64,000 nt of DNA from Clostridioides sp. ES-S-0054-01 (GCA_021561035.1 CP067346.1:1023001-1087000); one strand, 5' to 3'. Positions 10,124-19,682 are shown, numbered from the stretch's first letter. A program made the numbers and translations. The notes: a model not told the origin generated them from the sequence alone.

Positions 10124-13100
10124 ATTAGAACTTACAGGGCTTAATAGCTATATTGATAAACAAGTTATAGACTTTGAAAAACTAATTGAAAGAGGTTTGT
10201 TTGGGATATTTGGAACTACTGGAAGTGGAAAATCTACAATCTTAGATGCCATAACCATTGCTATGTATGGAAATATATCCAGAAATACTAAAGAATATAT
10301 AAATAGTGTGTGTGATAAGGCAATTATATCATATGAGTTTGAGATAGGGAGTAAAAACACTAGAAGAAGATACATTGTAGACAGAACTATTGCTAGAAGT
10401 AAAACAGGAACAAAGACTTCTAATGCTAGATTAATAGAAATATTGAATGACAATACTAAAAATGTTTTGGCTGATAAAGTTGTGGAAGTAAATGAAAAAG
10501 TGGCTCAGGTTGTGGGATTAACAGCAAATGATTTTACTAGGTCAGTAGTTTTACCACAAGACAAATTTAATGAGTTTCTAAGATTGTCACGTGCAGATAG
10601 AAGAGATATGTTAGAGAGAATTTTCAATCTTGAGAAATATGGAAGAAGTCTTGGAGAAAAAGTGAAAAAGAGAAAAAATCTACAATTACAAAATTTAAAA
10701 GATTTGAAATCAAAATTAAGTCAATATGATGGGATTACAGAGGAAATATACAACAGTATAAATCAAGAATTAATAGCGTTAAAAAAATTAGAAAAAGAAA
10801 AGAATAATGCTTTAGACTTAGCTCAGAAATCTTACGAAGAGAGTAAAGCAGTATATGAAGAGCAATTAAAATTAGAGAAAAATGAACTTAGAAAAAATGA
10901 ACTTAATTTAAAAAGTAGTGAGATAAAAGAAAAGATTGCTCTTGTAGAAAATGATGGTAATGCGAGAAAGGTAGACCCGTACATAAGTTCAGTTCAAAAT
11001 CTAGAAAAAAAGATAAATGAAGATAGCTTTACAGTAGGTAATTTAGAAAAGAAATTAGTGATATTAAATCAGGAACTTGAAGTTATAAAAAATAGATATG
11101 AAAAAATAAGCAAAATTAAGAATGAAGAAGTTCCTAAATTGAGTGAAGAAAAAATAAGGTTACAACAAGCAATAAAATTAGAAGAAGAGTTAGTTTTATT
11201 AGATAAAGAGTTAAAAGAGTTAAAAGAAAGTGGGATTAATTTAAATAAAAATAAAGTGGAATTAGAAAAAGTAAAGCAAGAGTCGGAGTCCAGAAAAGAT
11301 GCAGTTAATAAGTCTATAAAAGAAGTTGAAGGAAAAATTGATAAAGTAAATATAAGTGCAGAATTAAAACAAAAAATATTTTTAGCATATGAATATGAGA
11401 AAGATTACAATAATGTATTAGAAGAGAAAAATCAAAAGATAAATAAACTAGAAGAAATACTCAAAAAGACAGAAGATATAAATTTAAAAGTTAGATATAT
11501 TGATAAAGATAAAAATGATATAAATCGCAACCTAGAAAATTTATCTATTCACTTGGATGTTCTTCTTAAAAAATGTCCTGGTAAGAGTGCAGATTTACTT
11601 TTAAAATCTGAATATGTGACTGAATTAAGAAATAAAGCAAATAATACCAAGGAAAATGAAATTAAGAAAAGTAGTATACAAGATGAATTAAAGATAATAC
11701 TTGAAAGTAAGTTTAATACTGAAAGGGAAATAAATTTACTAAATGAAAAACTTGAAAATAATAGAAAGAATAGAGAAGACCTAGAAAAAGAGTTAGAAGA
11801 ACTAAAGTATTTAAATTTAGCTTCTGAACTTAGACGTGAATTAAAAGAAAATATGCCTTGTCCAGTTTGTGGGTCAAAACATCATGAAAATCATAATATA
11901 ACTGAATATGATGAAAATATAGACTTTGTCAAAGAGAAACTGGAAAAATTAGAAAAAGAAAAAATAAGTATAAGAAACAATATAGAGGAACTAAATGCTA
12001 AAGTAAGTGGATATTTATCTATAGAAAAAATGAAGACTAAAGAACTTGAAGATGTAAAGGGAAAACTAGGGAATTTTACATCTAGCCAATTATTAAAAAA
12101 ACTTGATGATGAACAGAGAAAACTTGATTTGTTGAAGTTTAATATTCAAGAGTGGGAGAAAGAGAAAGAGAATACCGAAAATAAGGTAACATTGGCTAAA
12201 GAAGAAAAAAATAGAATTGAAAAAGAAGAATTAAAAATAAAAGAGAGTTTGAACAACTATAAGAAATTAACAAGAGATTTAAATACAGAGATAGAAGGCT
12301 TAGAACATAAATGTAAAAAACTTAAACAGGAGTATATAGGATTAAAGACGATTACTAAAGTTTCTAATCTATTTTCAAAAGTAAAGGAAATAAGAGAGAA
12401 TGAAAAAGAATTAGAATTACTAAGTACTGGGCATTCAAATTTATTAAAAAATAGAGACTCATTGGACATTAAAATAAGAGAAAATGAAAGTAAGCTACAT
12501 GAAATAGAGATAGGGTTAATAAAGGCTAGAGAATTATATGTGGAAAAAAAATTGAGTAGAGATAATAAGTATAAAGAAGTTATTGACATAACAAAGGGTG
12601 ATTTAGCTAAAAATCTTTTACATAATGTTGAAGAAAATATATGTAAGATATTAGAACAAGAAGAATTGAGTAAGAAAAAATTGGAAGAGCAAAGATTAGA
12701 ATATGAAAAAAACATTGCCGAAAAGCATAATATAGATGGTAGGCTTAAAACTGCTAAGGAACAATATAAAGAACAAAAATCAACTCTAAATAGACTATTG
12801 GCAGAAAATAAATTTGAAAGCATATATACAGTAAAAAGAGCTTTATTAGATGCTGATGAAGTAAAAAAATTGGTTGAAGAGATATTAGAGCATGAAGAAG
12901 AACAAAAGCTATTATCATTTAAAATAAAGTCATCAAAAGAAAAATTAAATGGAAGAACTATAAAGAAGGAGTACTTTGAACAATTAAAAGATGAGATTTA
13001 TAATTTGAAAGTAGAAATAGGAAATATATCCAAAGATATTGGAGCTAATCAAAATCAGCTAATAACATTAAAAGACTCTTTAGATAAGATAAATGATTTT

Positions 13101-13637
13101 AATAAAGAACTCAAAGTAGTTGAACACAATGTGGACTTATTGGAAGAATTAGATAAATGTGTACAAGGAAATAAATTTGTAGAATATGTTTCTACAAACC
13201 AATTAAAATATATAGCGTTGGAAGCATCAAAAAGGTTAGATGGAATAACAAAAGGAAGATATGCACTTGAAATTGACTCAACACTAAATTTTGTAATGAG
13301 AGATAACTTTAATGGGGGAGAAAGAAGAAGCATTGATACTCTATCTGGTGGAGAGACATTCTTAACATCTCTATCACTAGCACTTGCTCTTTCATCTCAA
13401 ATACAACTAAAGGGAAGTGCACCACTAGAATTCTTCTTTTTAGATGAAGGTTTTGGTTCATTAGATAGTGAACTTTTAGAAATTGTTATAGAATCATTGG
13501 AAAGATTGCATAGTAATAATCTAAGTGTGGGCATAATAAGTCATGTCGAGGAACTTAAAAATAGAGTTCCTGTTAAGCTATTAGTTTCATCTAGTGAGGC
13601 TGGAATAGGCTCAAAAGTAAAAATTGAATATAGTTAG
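10110..13637 (+). CDS. sbcC: DNA repair exonuclease ATPase SbcC (Rad50-like)
   Basis: An SMC-like ATPase of 1175 residues from ATG 10110, which sits about ten bases after GAAGGTG; an in-frame GTG at 10089 is less likely. The N-terminus has the Walker A motif GTTGSGKST, the middle is two long lysine/glutamate-rich coiled coils around the zinc hook CPVCGSKHH (Cys584 and Cys587), and the C-terminus has the ABC signature DTLSGGE and Walker B FFLDEGFGSLD. It pairs with SbcD to control the nuclease with ATP. It is the last gene of the repair operon; no convincing T-tract terminator follows before the next gene. Confidence 0.95.
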   Translation: MRPIRLELTGLNSYIDKQVIDFEKLIERGLFGIFGTTGSGKSTILDAITIAMYGNISRNTKEYINSVCDKAIISYEFEIGSKNTRRRYIVDRTIARSKTGTKTSNARLIEILNDNTKNVLADKVVEVNEKVAQVVGLTANDFTRSVVLPQDKFNEFLRLSRADRRDMLERIFNLEKYGRSLGEKVKKRKNLQLQNLKDLKSKLSQYDGITEEIYNSINQELIALKKLEKEKNNALDLAQKSYEESKAVYEEQLKLEKNELRKNELNLKSSEIKEKIALVENDGNARKVDPYISSVQNLEKKINEDSFTVGNLEKKLVILNQELEVIKNRYEKISKIKNEEVPKLSEEKIRLQQAIKLEEELVLLDKELKELKESGINLNKNKVELEKVKQESESRKDAVNKSIKEVEGKIDKVNISAELKQKIFLAYEYEKDYNNVLEEKNQKINKLEEILKKTEDINLKVRYIDKDKNDINRNLENLSIHLDVLLKKCPGKSADLLLKSEYVTELRNKANNTKENEIKKSSIQDELKIILESKFNTEREINLLNEKLENNRKNREDLEKELEELKYLNLASELRRELKENMPCPVCGSKHHENHNITEYDENIDFVKEKLEKLEKEKISIRNNIEELNAKVSGYLSIEKMKTKELEDVKGKLGNFTSSQLLKKLDDEQRKLDLLKFNIQEWEKEKENTENKVTLAKEEKNRIEKEELKIKESLNNYKKLTRDLNTEIEGLEHKCKKLKQEYIGLKTITKVSNLFSKVKEIRENEKELELLSTGHSNLLKNRDSLDIKIRENESKLHEIEIGLIKARELYVEKKLSRDNKYKEVIDITKGDLAKNLLHNVEENICKILEQEELSKKKLEEQRLEYEKNIAEKHNIDGRLKTAKEQYKEQKSTLNRLLAENKFESIYTVKRALLDADEVKKLVEEILEHEEEQKLLSFKIKSSKEKLNGRTIKKEYFEQLKDEIYNLKVEIGNISKDIGANQNQLITLKDSLDKINDFNKELKVVEHNVDLLEELDKCVQGNKFVEYVSTNQLKYIALEASKRLDGITKGRYALEIDSTLNFVMRDNFNGGERRSIDTLSGGETFLTSLSLALALSSQIQLKGSAPLEFFFLDEGFGSLDSELLEIVIESLERLHSNNLSVGIISHVEELKNRVPVKLLVSSSEAGIGSKVKIEYS

Positions 13638-13767
13638 AAAATATATGTTAATTGAATATATTATCTAATATTTCCAAAAAATATGTAATTGTGATATAAT
13701 AAAAACTAATATTAAAGTTATTTATAATTAATATTAATATAAAAACATGTAAGTAGGAGTGTGGTAA

Positions 13768-15021
13768 GTGTTGGAATCGCCCAATAATTTGATTCAGATT
13801 ATATTTTTAATAGTATTACTTATGGGGTCTGCATTTTTCTCAGCATCTGAAACGGCTTTAATGTCGTTGAGTAAAATTAGAATCAGATATATGCAAGATG
13901 AAGGAGTTAAAGGAGCTAAGTTAGTAAGTTCATTAATAGAAAATCCAAATAAACTTTTAAGTTCTATATTGGTTGGAAATAACGTCGTAAATATAGCAGC
14001 AACATCTATATCAACATCTTTGTTTATAGGATTAATGGGAGAAAAAGGAGTGGCACTTGCTACAGCTGTTATGACAGTATTAGTATTAATATTTGGTGAG
14101 ATTACTCCAAAGACAATAGCAGCAAATAATTCAGAAAAGGTTTCTCTATTAGTATCCAAGCCTATAAAAGCAATTATATTTATATTGAGACCAATAGTAT
14201 GGATATTTAATATAATCACAAATATTATATTTAAATTATTTGGTATAACAAATAAAGGAGCTAAATCATTCATAACTGAAGAAGAACTAAAAACTATGGT
14301 AAATGTAAGTCATGAAGAAGGCGTCCTTGAGATGGAAGAAAGAGAAATAATAAATAATGTTTTTGAATTTGGAGATATGCAAGCTAAAAATGCAATGGTA
14401 CAAAGAATAGATATGGTAGCTATAGATATGGAAGATAGTTACGATGAGATAATACAGGTATTTAAAACTGAAAAATTAAGTAGAATGCCTGTGTATGAAG
14501 AAACTATAGATGATATTGTAGGGATACTTAATATAAAAGATATTATATTTTTATCTGATGAAGAAATAGAGTCATTTGATATTAAAAATTATATGAGAGA
14601 GCCTTTTTTCACATATGAGTTCAAAAAAATAACACAACTTCTTGAAGAGATGAAGCTTGAGAAAAGTCAGATGGCTATAGTTGTGGACGAGTATGGTGGT
14701 ACATCTGGACTTCTAACTATAGAAGACTTAGTAGAGGTAATTGTTGGAGATATAGAAGATGAATATGATGAAGAAGAAGATGAGATACAAGTTATAAAGG
14801 AAGATGAGTATATTGTAGATGGAAGCACTAAAATTGGTGATGTTAATGAACTTATTGGTGTAAATTTAGAATCTGAGGAGTTTGATTCCATAGGAGGATT
14901 TATAATTGGACACCTAAGCAGATTGCCAGAAGAGAATGAAGTAATTGAAGTCGATAATATAAGATTTTGTATAGAAAGTATAGAAAAAAATAGAATTAAA
15001 AAAATAAGAATATATACATAA
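13768..15021 (+). CDS. CNNM/HlyC family membrane protein with CBS pair
   Basis: A 417-residue protein with three parts: an N-terminal DUF21/CNNM transmembrane domain (about residues 1-185, with SASETALMSLSKIR), a cytoplasmic CBS pair (about 200-330, including RMPVYEETIDDIVGILNIKD and AIVVDEYGGTSGLLTIEDL), and a C-terminal CorC/HlyC domain. This family includes magnesium/cobalt efflux proteins; the old name haemolysin is misleading. The start is GTG 13768 or the adjacent TTG 13771, both after TAGGAGTG. TATAAT at 13695-13700 may be the -10 box of its own promoter. A strong terminator follows. The transported ion is inferred from the family. Confidence 0.85.
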   Translation: MLESPNNLIQIIFLIVLLMGSAFFSASETALMSLSKIRIRYMQDEGVKGAKLVSSLIENPNKLLSSILVGNNVVNIAATSISTSLFIGLMGEKGVALATAVMTVLVLIFGEITPKTIAANNSEKVSLLVSKPIKAIIFILRPIVWIFNIITNIIFKLFGITNKGAKSFITEEELKTMVNVSHEEGVLEMEEREIINNVFEFGDMQAKNAMVQRIDMVAIDMEDSYDEIIQVFKTEKLSRMPVYEETIDDIVGILNIKDIIFLSDEEIESFDIKNYMREPFFTYEFKKITQLLEEMKLEKSQMAIVVDEYGGTSGLLTIEDLVEVIVGDIEDEYDEEEDEIQVIKEDEYIVDGSTKIGDVNELIGVNLESEEFDSIGGFIIGHLSRLPEENEVIEVDNIRFCIESIEKNRIKKIRIYT

Positions 15022-15048
15022 TGTAATAATGTTCTTAAATTTATTAGG

Positions 15049-15100
15049 AGTGCATGAATATAAAAATTAGCTTTTATATTCATGCACTTATTTTTATTTT
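15049..15100 (+). terminator. Intrinsic terminator after the CNNM gene
   Basis: A 17-bp perfect stem (arms 15049-15065 and 15072-15088, AGTGCATGAATATAAAA) with a six-base loop is followed by TATTTTTATTTT. This is a strong rho-independent terminator and separates the CNNM gene from the AI-2E permease gene. Confidence 0.9.
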
Positions 15101-15169
15101 GTATTCAAATAAAACTAGTATGAAATGGACAAAATAAAAATATAAATTAGAAGAAAGGAGATTTTTAAG

Positions 15170-16222
15170 ATGAGTATACTAGAAAATAATTTTTTATACA
15201 AATTAAAAAACAACACTATCTTTTTTTGTATATATACATTGTTATTCATTTTTATTTACAAAGCTTTTCCATACATAGCTCCATTTTTTCTAGGTGGTAT
15301 AATAGCACTTATGATTAATCCTATATCGCAAAAATTAGAAAATAAATTTCATATAAACAAAGGTATATCTACGCTCGTTCTAAGTTTTCTTGCAGTGGCT
15401 ATAGTTAGTACAGTTACTACAATAATAGTAATAAATTCAGTAAAAGAATTAATGGGATTTTTAAATAATATATCTACTAATCCTGAGGATATAAGCAATA
15501 CTATTATGTATTTCTTAAATAAAATAAACGACTTTATGAAATCATTTCAAGAACTAGCCAATTTTGATATAGAACAATTAGTAAATAAATTCAGTGGTGA
15601 GGTAATGCAAATTACAAAAAATCTTCTTACTAGTATACTTGGACTGGCTACTTCTATTCCATATATTATAATATTTATAATTACTTTGTTTATTGCTACA
15701 TATTTTATAGCAAAAGACCTAGATAAGATTGAAAATAGTTTTTATAGTATGTTTACTGTTGATATCAGAAAGAAGGTAAAAAATGTAAAAAAAGAGGCAG
15801 GTCTTTCACTTGTTGGATATGTAAGAGCTTATACAATACTCATGGCTATAACATTTTTTGTAATCTGGGGAAGTTTTGCTTTATTTGGATTGAAATACGG
15901 TCTAATAGTGGGATTTGTAGGAGCTTTAATGGATTTAATTCCATTTCTAGGGATAATAACAATATACCTTCCAATAATTGTTTACTATTTTCTTATAAAA
16001 AATTATTTTATAGCTATAAGTATGACTATAATATTTTTTGTCTTATCTTTGGTTAGAGAAATACTTGAGCCTAAACTAGTATCAGTAAATGTTGGACTGA
16101 ATCCATTAGCTACACTAGCTGCGATTTTTATTGGAATCCAAGTAAAAGGAATAATTGGAGTAATTTTTTGTTTGGGTTTGGTATGTATGCATGATATACT
16201 TAAGAAGGTGGATATTTTTTAA
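15170..16222 (+). CDS. AI-2E transporter family (PerM/UPF0118) permease
   Basis: A 350-residue membrane protein with about seven to eight hydrophobic segments, a central soluble stretch near residues 80-150, and the family-typical C-terminal region GLIVGFVGALMDLIPFLG and LVREILEPKLVSVNVGLNPLATL. ATG 15170 follows GAAAGGAGA. Members are annotated as autoinducer-2 exporters, and some act as sodium/proton antiporters, so the substrate here is open. It sits alone between a terminator and pepT. The family call is firm, the function is not. Confidence 0.85.
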   Translation: MSILENNFLYKLKNNTIFFCIYTLLFIFIYKAFPYIAPFFLGGIIALMINPISQKLENKFHINKGISTLVLSFLAVAIVSTVTTIIVINSVKELMGFLNNISTNPEDISNTIMYFLNKINDFMKSFQELANFDIEQLVNKFSGEVMQITKNLLTSILGLATSIPYIIIFIITLFIATYFIAKDLDKIENSFYSMFTVDIRKKVKNVKKEAGLSLVGYVRAYTILMAITFFVIWGSFALFGLKYGLIVGFVGALMDLIPFLGIITIYLPIIVYYFLIKNYFIAISMTIIFFVLSLVREILEPKLVSVNVGLNPLATLAAIFIGIQVKGIIGVIFCLGLVCMHDILKKVDIF

Positions 16223-16310
16223 TTATAAGAATTGAGAGATTTTTTTAATAAAATTTTATTCACTTATAAATAAAAATTTTCATTAATATTATAAGAAAGA
16301 GGGGATATAT

Positions 16311-17537
16311 ATGAAACAAAAAGTAGTAGAAAGATTTTTAAAATACGTATCATTTGATACAACATCTAATTCTCAGTGTGAAAATTGTCCATCTTCAGAA
16401 GGTCAAAGAGTTTTAGCTGAGTATATAGTTGAAGAGCTAAAAGCAATTGGTGTTGATGATGTGAGTTTAGATGAAAATAGTTATATAATGGCTACTTTAA
16501 AGGGAAACACTGATGGTGTGGATACTATAGGATTCATATCACATTTAGATACAATTGAAGATGTTAGTGGAAAAGATATCAAACCAAGAATAATAGAAAA
16601 TTATGATGGAAAAGACATAGTTTTAAATGAAGAGTTAAATGTTGTTACGTATGTAAACGATTCTCCTGAGTTAGTAGAATTCAAAGGTGACGATTTAATA
16701 GTTACTGATGGAACAACTCTACTTGGCTCTGATGATAAAGCTGGTATAGCTGAGATAGTAACTGCAATAGAATACCTGATAAATCATCCAGAAATCAAGC
16801 ATGGAGATATAAAAATAGGATTTACACCAGATGAAGAAATTGGTAGAGGTGCTGATTTATTTGATGTTGAAAAATTTGGAGCAAAATATGCGTATACTTT
16901 AGATGGAGGAATAGTTGGAGAACTTGAATGTGAAAATTTCAATGCAGCAAATGCAACTATTACTATACATGGTAGAAATGTTCATCCAGGTTCAGCTAAA
17001 AATAAAATGGTAAATGCTATACATATAGCTACTGAAATATCAGAAATGTTCCCAGCAGATGAGAGACCAGAAACAACAGAAGGATATGAAGGATTTTGGC
17101 ATCTAAATTCTATAGGTGGAAATGTTGAGAATGTAAGTATGGCTTATATTATTAGAGACCATTGTAGAGAAAAATTTGAACAGAGAAAATCTATTATGAT
17201 AGAAAATATAGAAAAAATAAATAAGAAATATGATAATAGAGTGGAATTGGATTTAAAAGATTCTTATTACAATATGAAAGAAAAGATTGAGCCAGTTATG
17301 TTTATAGTTGATATAGCTAAGGAAGCTATGGAGGAATTAGATATAAAACCACGTTTAGTTCCTGTAAGAGGTGGTACTGATGGAGCAAGATTATCTTTTA
17401 ATGGATTACCTTGTCCAAATATCTTTACTGGTGGATTAAACTTCCATGGAAAAAATGAGTGTATACCAGTTAGCTCTATGGAGAAAGCTACTAAATTAAT
17501 TGTAAGAATAGCTGAAAAATATGCTGAAAGAGTTTAG
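16311..17537 (+). CDS. pepT: Peptidase T (tripeptide aminopeptidase)
   Basis: A 408-residue M20 metallopeptidase that removes the N-terminal residue of tripeptides in the cytoplasm. Zinc-site motifs occur in order: ISHLDTIEDVSG, LLGSDDKAGIAEI, FTPDEEIGRG with the catalytic glutamate pair, YTLDGG, and the C-terminal GGLNFHGKNECIP. Length and motif spacing match PepT rather than PepV or PepD. ATG 16311 follows AAAGAGGGGAT. It appears monocistronic, with a probable terminator at about 17574-17650 before the cell-wall gene. In an amino-acid fermenter this enzyme would feed peptide catabolism. Confidence 0.93.
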   Translation: MKQKVVERFLKYVSFDTTSNSQCENCPSSEGQRVLAEYIVEELKAIGVDDVSLDENSYIMATLKGNTDGVDTIGFISHLDTIEDVSGKDIKPRIIENYDGKDIVLNEELNVVTYVNDSPELVEFKGDDLIVTDGTTLLGSDDKAGIAEIVTAIEYLINHPEIKHGDIKIGFTPDEEIGRGADLFDVEKFGAKYAYTLDGGIVGELECENFNAANATITIHGRNVHPGSAKNKMVNAIHIATEISEMFPADERPETTEGYEGFWHLNSIGGNVENVSMAYIIRDHCREKFEQRKSIMIENIEKINKKYDNRVELDLKDSYYNMKEKIEPVMFIVDIAKEAMEELDIKPRLVPVRGGTDGARLSFNGLPCPNIFTGGLNFHGKNECIPVSSMEKATKLIVRIAEKYAERV

Positions 17538-17573
17538 TTAAAAAGTATTCAAAAATTAAGTATTTAAAGTTAT

Positions 17574-17650
17574 AATAGCTATATCATTCTTTATAAGTCA
17601 GGCTTATTATAAGCTTGTATTGTATTTGAAATGGTATAGCTATTTTTATG
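17574..17650 (+). terminator. Probable terminator after pepT
   Basis: Arms AATAGCTATATCATT (from 17574) and AATGGTATAGCTATT (ending about 17643) pair with one G-T exchange and are followed by TTTATG and further T-rich sequence. The roughly 40-base loop contains a small ATAAG/CTTAT stem. The long loop makes it weaker than the other terminators in the window. Confidence 0.6.
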
Positions 17651-17679
17651 ATTATTTTTATAAAAGATAATTATTAGGG

Positions 17680-17778
17680 TATCAATAAGAAATATAGATA
17701 TCAATAGGTTTTTTAGCAAATTTAAATACATTAAAAACACTTAACTCGTATCAATAAGAAATATGGATATCAATAGGT
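17680..17778 (+). repeat. Two 30-bp direct repeats upstream of the CWB2 gene
   Basis: Copies at 17680-17709 and 17749-17778 begin TATCAATAAGAAATAT and end GATATCAATAGGT, with one A/G difference between them. They start 69 bp apart, and each holds the octamer TATCAATA twice. The second copy ends 26 bases before the TTG start of the cell-wall protein. They may be paired protein-binding sites or a duplicated leader; two copies with a 39-bp spacer are not a CRISPR array. Confidence 0.7.
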
Positions 17779-17804
17779 ATTAACATTTAAAAGGGGGAAT
17801 TGTA

Positions 17805-18857
17805 TTGAAAATTAAATCTAAAAAAATAATTGCATTTGTACTTTCATTTGGGATTGTAATGCCGAATTGTGTATATGCAGAGACTACTAGTAAAAATCAA
17901 AATGTACAGGTAGATATGAATTATTATCTCCAAAATAGAAAAGCTCTAAAAGAAGAAACGTTGATTGGTGAAGATAGATTTGATACAGCCATAAAAATAT
18001 CTCAAAGTGGATGGAATCATGGTTCAGAAAGGGTATTTCTAGTTAACTCAAATTCATTGCCAGATGCATTGGCTTCAACTCCTTTGGCAAGTAAGTTGGA
18101 TGCACCAATACTACTTACCAATAAAAATAGTATACCAGAGAGTGTAATAGATGAAATAAAAAGGCTTAATCCAGCGGAAGTTATTTTAATTGGAAGCGAA
18201 GGAGCTATTTCATCAAGTGTAAAAGAATCTCTTGAAGATATAGGAGTATTAGTTAGTAGAATTGGTGGAGCAGATAGAGAAGAGACATCTTTACTTCTTA
18301 CTAAGCAGTTAGATGACACTGGTGATTTAGGTGTCTCAAAAGTAGCAGTGGTTAATGGATATAATGGTCTAGCAGATGCAACTTCAATATCAAGCCCAGC
18401 AGCAAGTGATAATACAGCTATAATATATACAGGCAAAGATAGTATAAGAAGTGAGGCAAAGAATTTTATTACACAAAACTCAACTGAGACATACATAGTA
18501 GGTGGAGAATATAGTATAAGTAAAAAACTTGAAGGACAATTAATAAATTCAGAAAGACTAGCAGGAACAGATAGAAAAGATACTAACGCTAAAGTTTTAG
18601 AAAAGTTTTATGGGAAGTCAAGTAAGGTTAATAATATGTATTTTGCAAAAGATGGAAGTGGTAGAGAAGCTGATTTAGTTGATGGGCTTGCTACTGGAGT
18701 ATTAGCATCAAAAACAAAGTCTCCTGTAGTCCTTGCAAGTGGAAGTTTAAGTAATGCACAGAAAAGTTTTATAAAAAAAGTAAAGGCTGATAAATTTGTA
18801 CAAGTTGGTGGAGGTAAGAACAGTAAACCATATACAGAAGCATTAGCATTACAGTAA
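17805..18857 (+). CDS. cwp18: Cell-wall protein with three CWB2 repeats
   Basis: A 350-residue exported protein starting at TTG 17805 after AAGGGGGAAT. Residues 1-25 form a signal peptide (MKIKSKKIIAFVLSFGIVMP, cleavage after VYA). The rest is three consecutive CWB2 (PF04122) modules from about residue 53 to the end, each starting with a form of ERLAGTDRKDTN, such as ETLIGEDRFDTAIKIS and SRIGGADREETSLLLT. CWB2 modules anchor proteins to the clostridial wall through the PSII polymer. There is no additional functional domain, so its role beyond binding the wall is unknown. I recall cwp18 in this position next to the butyrate cluster in C. difficile; the symbol rests on that memory. Repeats flank the gene on both sides. 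Confidence 0.85.
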   Translation: MKIKSKKIIAFVLSFGIVMPNCVYAETTSKNQNVQVDMNYYLQNRKALKEETLIGEDRFDTAIKISQSGWNHGSERVFLVNSNSLPDALASTPLASKLDAPILLTNKNSIPESVIDEIKRLNPAEVILIGSEGAISSSVKESLEDIGVLVSRIGGADREETSLLLTKQLDDTGDLGVSKVAVVNGYNGLADATSISSPAASDNTAIIYTGKDSIRSEAKNFITQNSTETYIVGGEYSISKKLEGQLINSERLAGTDRKDTNAKVLEKFYGKSSKVNNMYFAKDGSGREADLVDGLATGVLASKTKSPVVLASGSLSNAQKSFIKKVKADKFVQVGGGKNSKPYTEALALQ

Positions 18858-18878
18858 CATTGTAAATCAATATTAATA

Positions 18879-18994
18879 TACAATAAAAACAAGTAAACTA
18901 AGTTATATTTCAATATAGTATACAATAAAAATAAGTAAACTAAGTTATATTTCAATATAGTATATAATAAAAACAAGTAAACCAAGTTATATTT
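18879..18994 (+). repeat. 42-bp tandem repeat, about 2.8 copies
   Basis: Units at 18879-18920, 18921-18962 and 18963-18994 (partial) share the core CAAGTAAACTAAGTTATATT. Each can pair with the single inverted copy at about 19044-19066 (AACATAGTTTACTTGTTTTT). They lie just after the CWB2 gene stop. A minus-strand reading frame through them only translates the repeat and is not a gene. Confidence 0.85.
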
Positions 18995-19067
18995 AATTAG
19001 AAGTTTAAGGTATTATCTTTAAATTTCTAATTGAAGTAGAAATAACATAGTTTACTTGTTTTTTATT
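18966..19067. terminator. Large imperfect palindrome, probable bidirectional terminator
   Basis: The left arm (AAAAACAAGTAAACCAAGTT, then an AATTAGAAGTTT segment) pairs with the right arm (AAATTTCTAATT, then ATAACATAGTTTACTTGTTT), and T-rich tracts occur on both outer sides. It lies between convergent genes, the CWB2 gene on plus and the phosphodiesterase gene on minus, where one element can stop both transcripts. The upstream 42-bp repeats offer alternative left arms. Confidence 0.75.
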
Positions 19068-19112
19068 ATGAATTTAACAGATTAAGTTTACTTTATTGTT
19101 GTTGAAAATGTA

Positions 19113-19682
19113 TTATTCATTAATATTTATTATATTTCCAGTATTGATGTCAATTAAGTTGATATCAAGTTCAAGCTCATCTTCATCATCAGTTTTTATG
19201 ATATCTATAATTGCGACAGAATGGGTTCCATCTTTTGGGATAGAAGTACTTCCTGGATTTATTACTATTAAACTATCATCCATGTATAGCTTTTTTACAT
19301 GAGTATGTCCTAAAACTAATATGTCAGCACCCATTTTCTTTGCTTTGTCAATAATTTCTTCTTCTGATTCTGTATAACCATGATTCAATATAATTCTAAT
19401 TTCACCAAATTGGCTCATTACATAAGGGCTTTGAATAGGATGCTCTATAACCATCTGGTCAACATCTGCATCGCAGTTACCTTTTACAATCACAATGTTT
19501 TCTAATTTATTTAATGTCTCAATAAATTTTTTAGGATTATATCCTTCTGGAATATCATTTCTAGGGCCATGATATAATACATCACCACCATGTAATAGAA
19601 CATCACAATCAGATAATACATTTAACGCTTTTTCAAAGTAAAGTAAACTACCATGAGTATCACTCATTATTCCTATTTTCAT
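19113..19682 (-). CDS. YfcE/MJ0936-type metallophosphodiesterase
   Basis: A 189-residue cytoplasmic phosphoesterase with the ordered metal motifs SDTHGS, LLHGGDVLYHG, VKGNCDAD, LNHGYT and VLGHTH typical of the YfcE family. Its ATG on the minus strand at 19682 follows AGGAGGATTTTTAAT. It lies 24 bp after NAD kinase and is probably co-transcribed with it. Family members cleave model phosphodiesters with manganese; the natural substrate is unknown. The last 30 residues are unusually acidic (KTDDEDELELDINL). It converges on the CWB2 gene. Confidence 0.88.
   Translation of the reverse strand: MKIGIMSDTHGSLLYFEKALNVLSDCDVLLHGGDVLYHGPRNDIPEGYNPKKFIETLNKLENIVIVKGNCDADVDQMVIEHPIQSPYVMSQFGEIRIILNHGYTESEEEIIDKAKKMGADILVLGHTHVKKLYMDDSLIVINPGSTSIPKDGTHSVAIIDIIKTDDEDELELDINLIDINTGNIININE

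Noticed and set aside
14667-15083. Minus-strand frame across the end of the CNNM gene and its terminator
   Set aside because: Antisense, serine-rich, and it runs through a strong terminator hairpin.
17680-17778. CRISPR-like repeat/spacer/repeat
   Set aside because: Only two copies, a 39-bp spacer with no further units, no cas genes in the window, and the repeat itself is an internal duplication in a promoter position.
18608-18985. Minus-strand frame with repeated LVYLFLLYTILKYN units
   Set aside because: It is only the translation of the 42-bp tandem repeat and of the antisense of the CWB2 gene; no ribosome site.
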